DNA of 64,000 nucleotides from Tetrahymena thermophila SB210 (taxonomy: Eukaryota; Ciliophora; Oligohymenophorea; Hymenostomatida; Tetrahymenidae), in the NCBI RefSeq assembly GCF_000189635.1, contig NW_002476426.1:124001-188000 (forward strand). The letters run 5' to 3'. The notes beneath the pieces were generated by a model. That model was not told the origin of the DNA. It saw nothing but the letters and a program-made list of their open reading frames with translations, and did not search any database. Positions 62,972 through 64,000 of the stretch are shown here, one piece after another. A program made the position numbers and the translations under genes. Position 1 is the stretch's first letter. Each line of letters opens with the position of its first letter.

Positions 62972-64000
62972 TCAAAGAGCATCATTTACACTACCAAGGA
63001 GTTATAGTTATAATAAATAAGCAATTTATGCTTTTAAATGTGGTATTCCAAAATTATTCCTTTTATGATTTAAAAATGTTAGATTTTAAATATATTTGAA
63101 AAAGTTTAAATGTAAAGCATAATATTTACTTTGAGCTTGTAAAATGTAGGATATGGTATGATAAGACTTTGTCTTTTAGTTTATTTTTTGCTTCCTCAAC
63201 AAGCTTTTGTTATTTTTATTAATTAATTTTATCACATTTTGTATAGACTATAACATATGGTTTCATTTTTTATTCAAGCAATTCCATAAGCATTAAATCA
63301 ACTTCTTTAATACCATGTTCACTATCAATTAATATAAATAAACGATGTAAATGGCTTGAATGAACAAAATAATTTTGCATCATTTTGCCCCAAGCTTATA
63401 TCTCTTTTCTTTAACCTTTAGCATAGCCATAACCAGGAGGATCAATTAAAACAGCTCCAGATTATGGGTTCATAGTAATGAAGTTTAGTTCTCTAGTCTT
63501 TCCAGGCATATTTGATGTGTCCATCATCTTAAAGTTGAGGATTGAATTGATCATTGAAGATTTTCCAACATTAGACCTTCCTATAAATAAAATTATTATT
63601 TTAGAAATAAAATAGAAATATCAATATTAAAGAATTTTATTATTTTTATTAAGAATTGTATAAAGAATTGAATTGAATTGATTTTTTACCTAAGAGCGCA
63701 AACTTTAAGGAACCAAAATTAAATTTAGTGATAAATATATGAATATCAAGTAGAATTAACAAAATAATTTATTGAATACTTCTTTCCTAACAGCCATTTA
63801 GTTCTAAGCAACATCTTTAATGCTTTCTAAGTACTCCTTAATTTGGCTTGGAGAACACTCAAACTCCTTTCTGAAACTTTTAGTAAATTCTTGGCCAGCA
63901 TCTATCTAGAATATACATAATATTTGATGAATATAAATATGACTTCAAGAATTCATATAAAAGAAGGAATATATTCTTTAATTAGTTAGATACCCATTTC
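62972..64000 (-). CDS. EngB/YihA/YsxC-type GTPase (5' end beyond window)
   Basis: Partial gene entering from the right edge. A Lys/Glu-rich lead-in ([20 protein letters not shown]) comes first. The TrmE-Era-EngA-EngB GTPase domain follows: P-loop [15 protein letters not shown] (about 63570, split by an intron inside ALL|GRS), switch I with [11 protein letters not shown]3 [15 protein letters not shown]4 TKCDK, and G5 TSSK, which is completed by a further intron and a last exon ([16 protein letters not shown], ending GSVNDAL and TGA at 62972). EngB proteins assist assembly of the large subunit of bacterial-type ribosomes. A nuclear ciliate copy is therefore likely mitochondrial, though the targeting peptide, if any, lies outside the window. 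An intron running from about 63906 to 63994 precedes the first complete exon. Confidence 0.9.

Noticed and set aside
1-64000. tRNA, rRNA or snRNA genes.
   Set aside because: I looked for T-loop and anticodon-arm patterns and common snRNA motifs on both strands and saw no convincing candidate; a covariance-model search (tRNAscan-SE, Infernal) would decide.
1-64000. Retroviral, LTR or Polinton-like remnants.
   Set aside because: No reverse transcriptase, integrase, capsid or long terminal repeat signature was recognised; the only mobile element seen is the small MITE.

Overview
The window looks like macronuclear-type DNA of an oligohymenophorean ciliate, Tetrahymena or a close relative. Base composition is very AT-rich. 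All recognisable genes read through TAA and TAG as glutamine and end only at TGA. Introns are short, AT-rich and GT..AG. The species cannot be fixed from the sequence alone. Because of this code, ORFs called with the standard table are fragments or antisense shadows, and every gene below was read with TAA/TAG = Gln.

Layout, left to right. 1-7 kb: a Gln/Asn-rich protein of unknown function and a kinase-fold protein whose catalytic motifs are degenerate (a likely pseudokinase), both on +. 7-17.3 kb: two nearly identical glutathione peroxidase genes on -, flanking a 6.3-kb - gene for a large membrane protein (LVIVD-like propeller, long ectodomain, one membrane span, cytosolic tail with a cadherin-like/He_PIG repeat). 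18 kb: a 125-bp inverted-repeat MITE-like element with TA target sites. 18.7-27.7 kb: PC4/SUB1 coactivator (-), YIPF-type Golgi protein (+), Timeless/Tof1 replication-fork protein (+), a DIX-domain protein (-) and a small unknown (+). 29-36.9 kb: SHIPPO/PG-rich repeat ciliary protein, a 101-aa single-span protein, a tyrosine aminotransferase-type enzyme and a weak small-gene candidate, all on +. 38-40 kb: a Gln/Asn-rich unknown on -. 41-62.1 kb: what reads as one giant - gene (about 6,000 residues) with an N-terminal RCC1 propeller, a helical/coiled-coil centre with Sfi1-like segments, very long acidic Gln/Glu/Asn tracts, a tandem array of exon-intron units and a second 50-residue repeat. 63-64 kb: an EngB/YihA-type GTPase (-) that runs off the right edge.

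Genes are single transcription units in mixed orientation with no operons. The mix is ordinary ciliate housekeeping (transcription, replication fork, secretion, redox, amino-acid metabolism, organelle ribosome assembly) plus cilium/cytoskeleton candidates. No rRNA, tRNA, CRISPR array or retrovirus-, LTR- or Polinton-like remnant was recognised. The most unusual object is the giant RCC1 gene and its internally duplicating exon array. No wholly new biological system could be supported.
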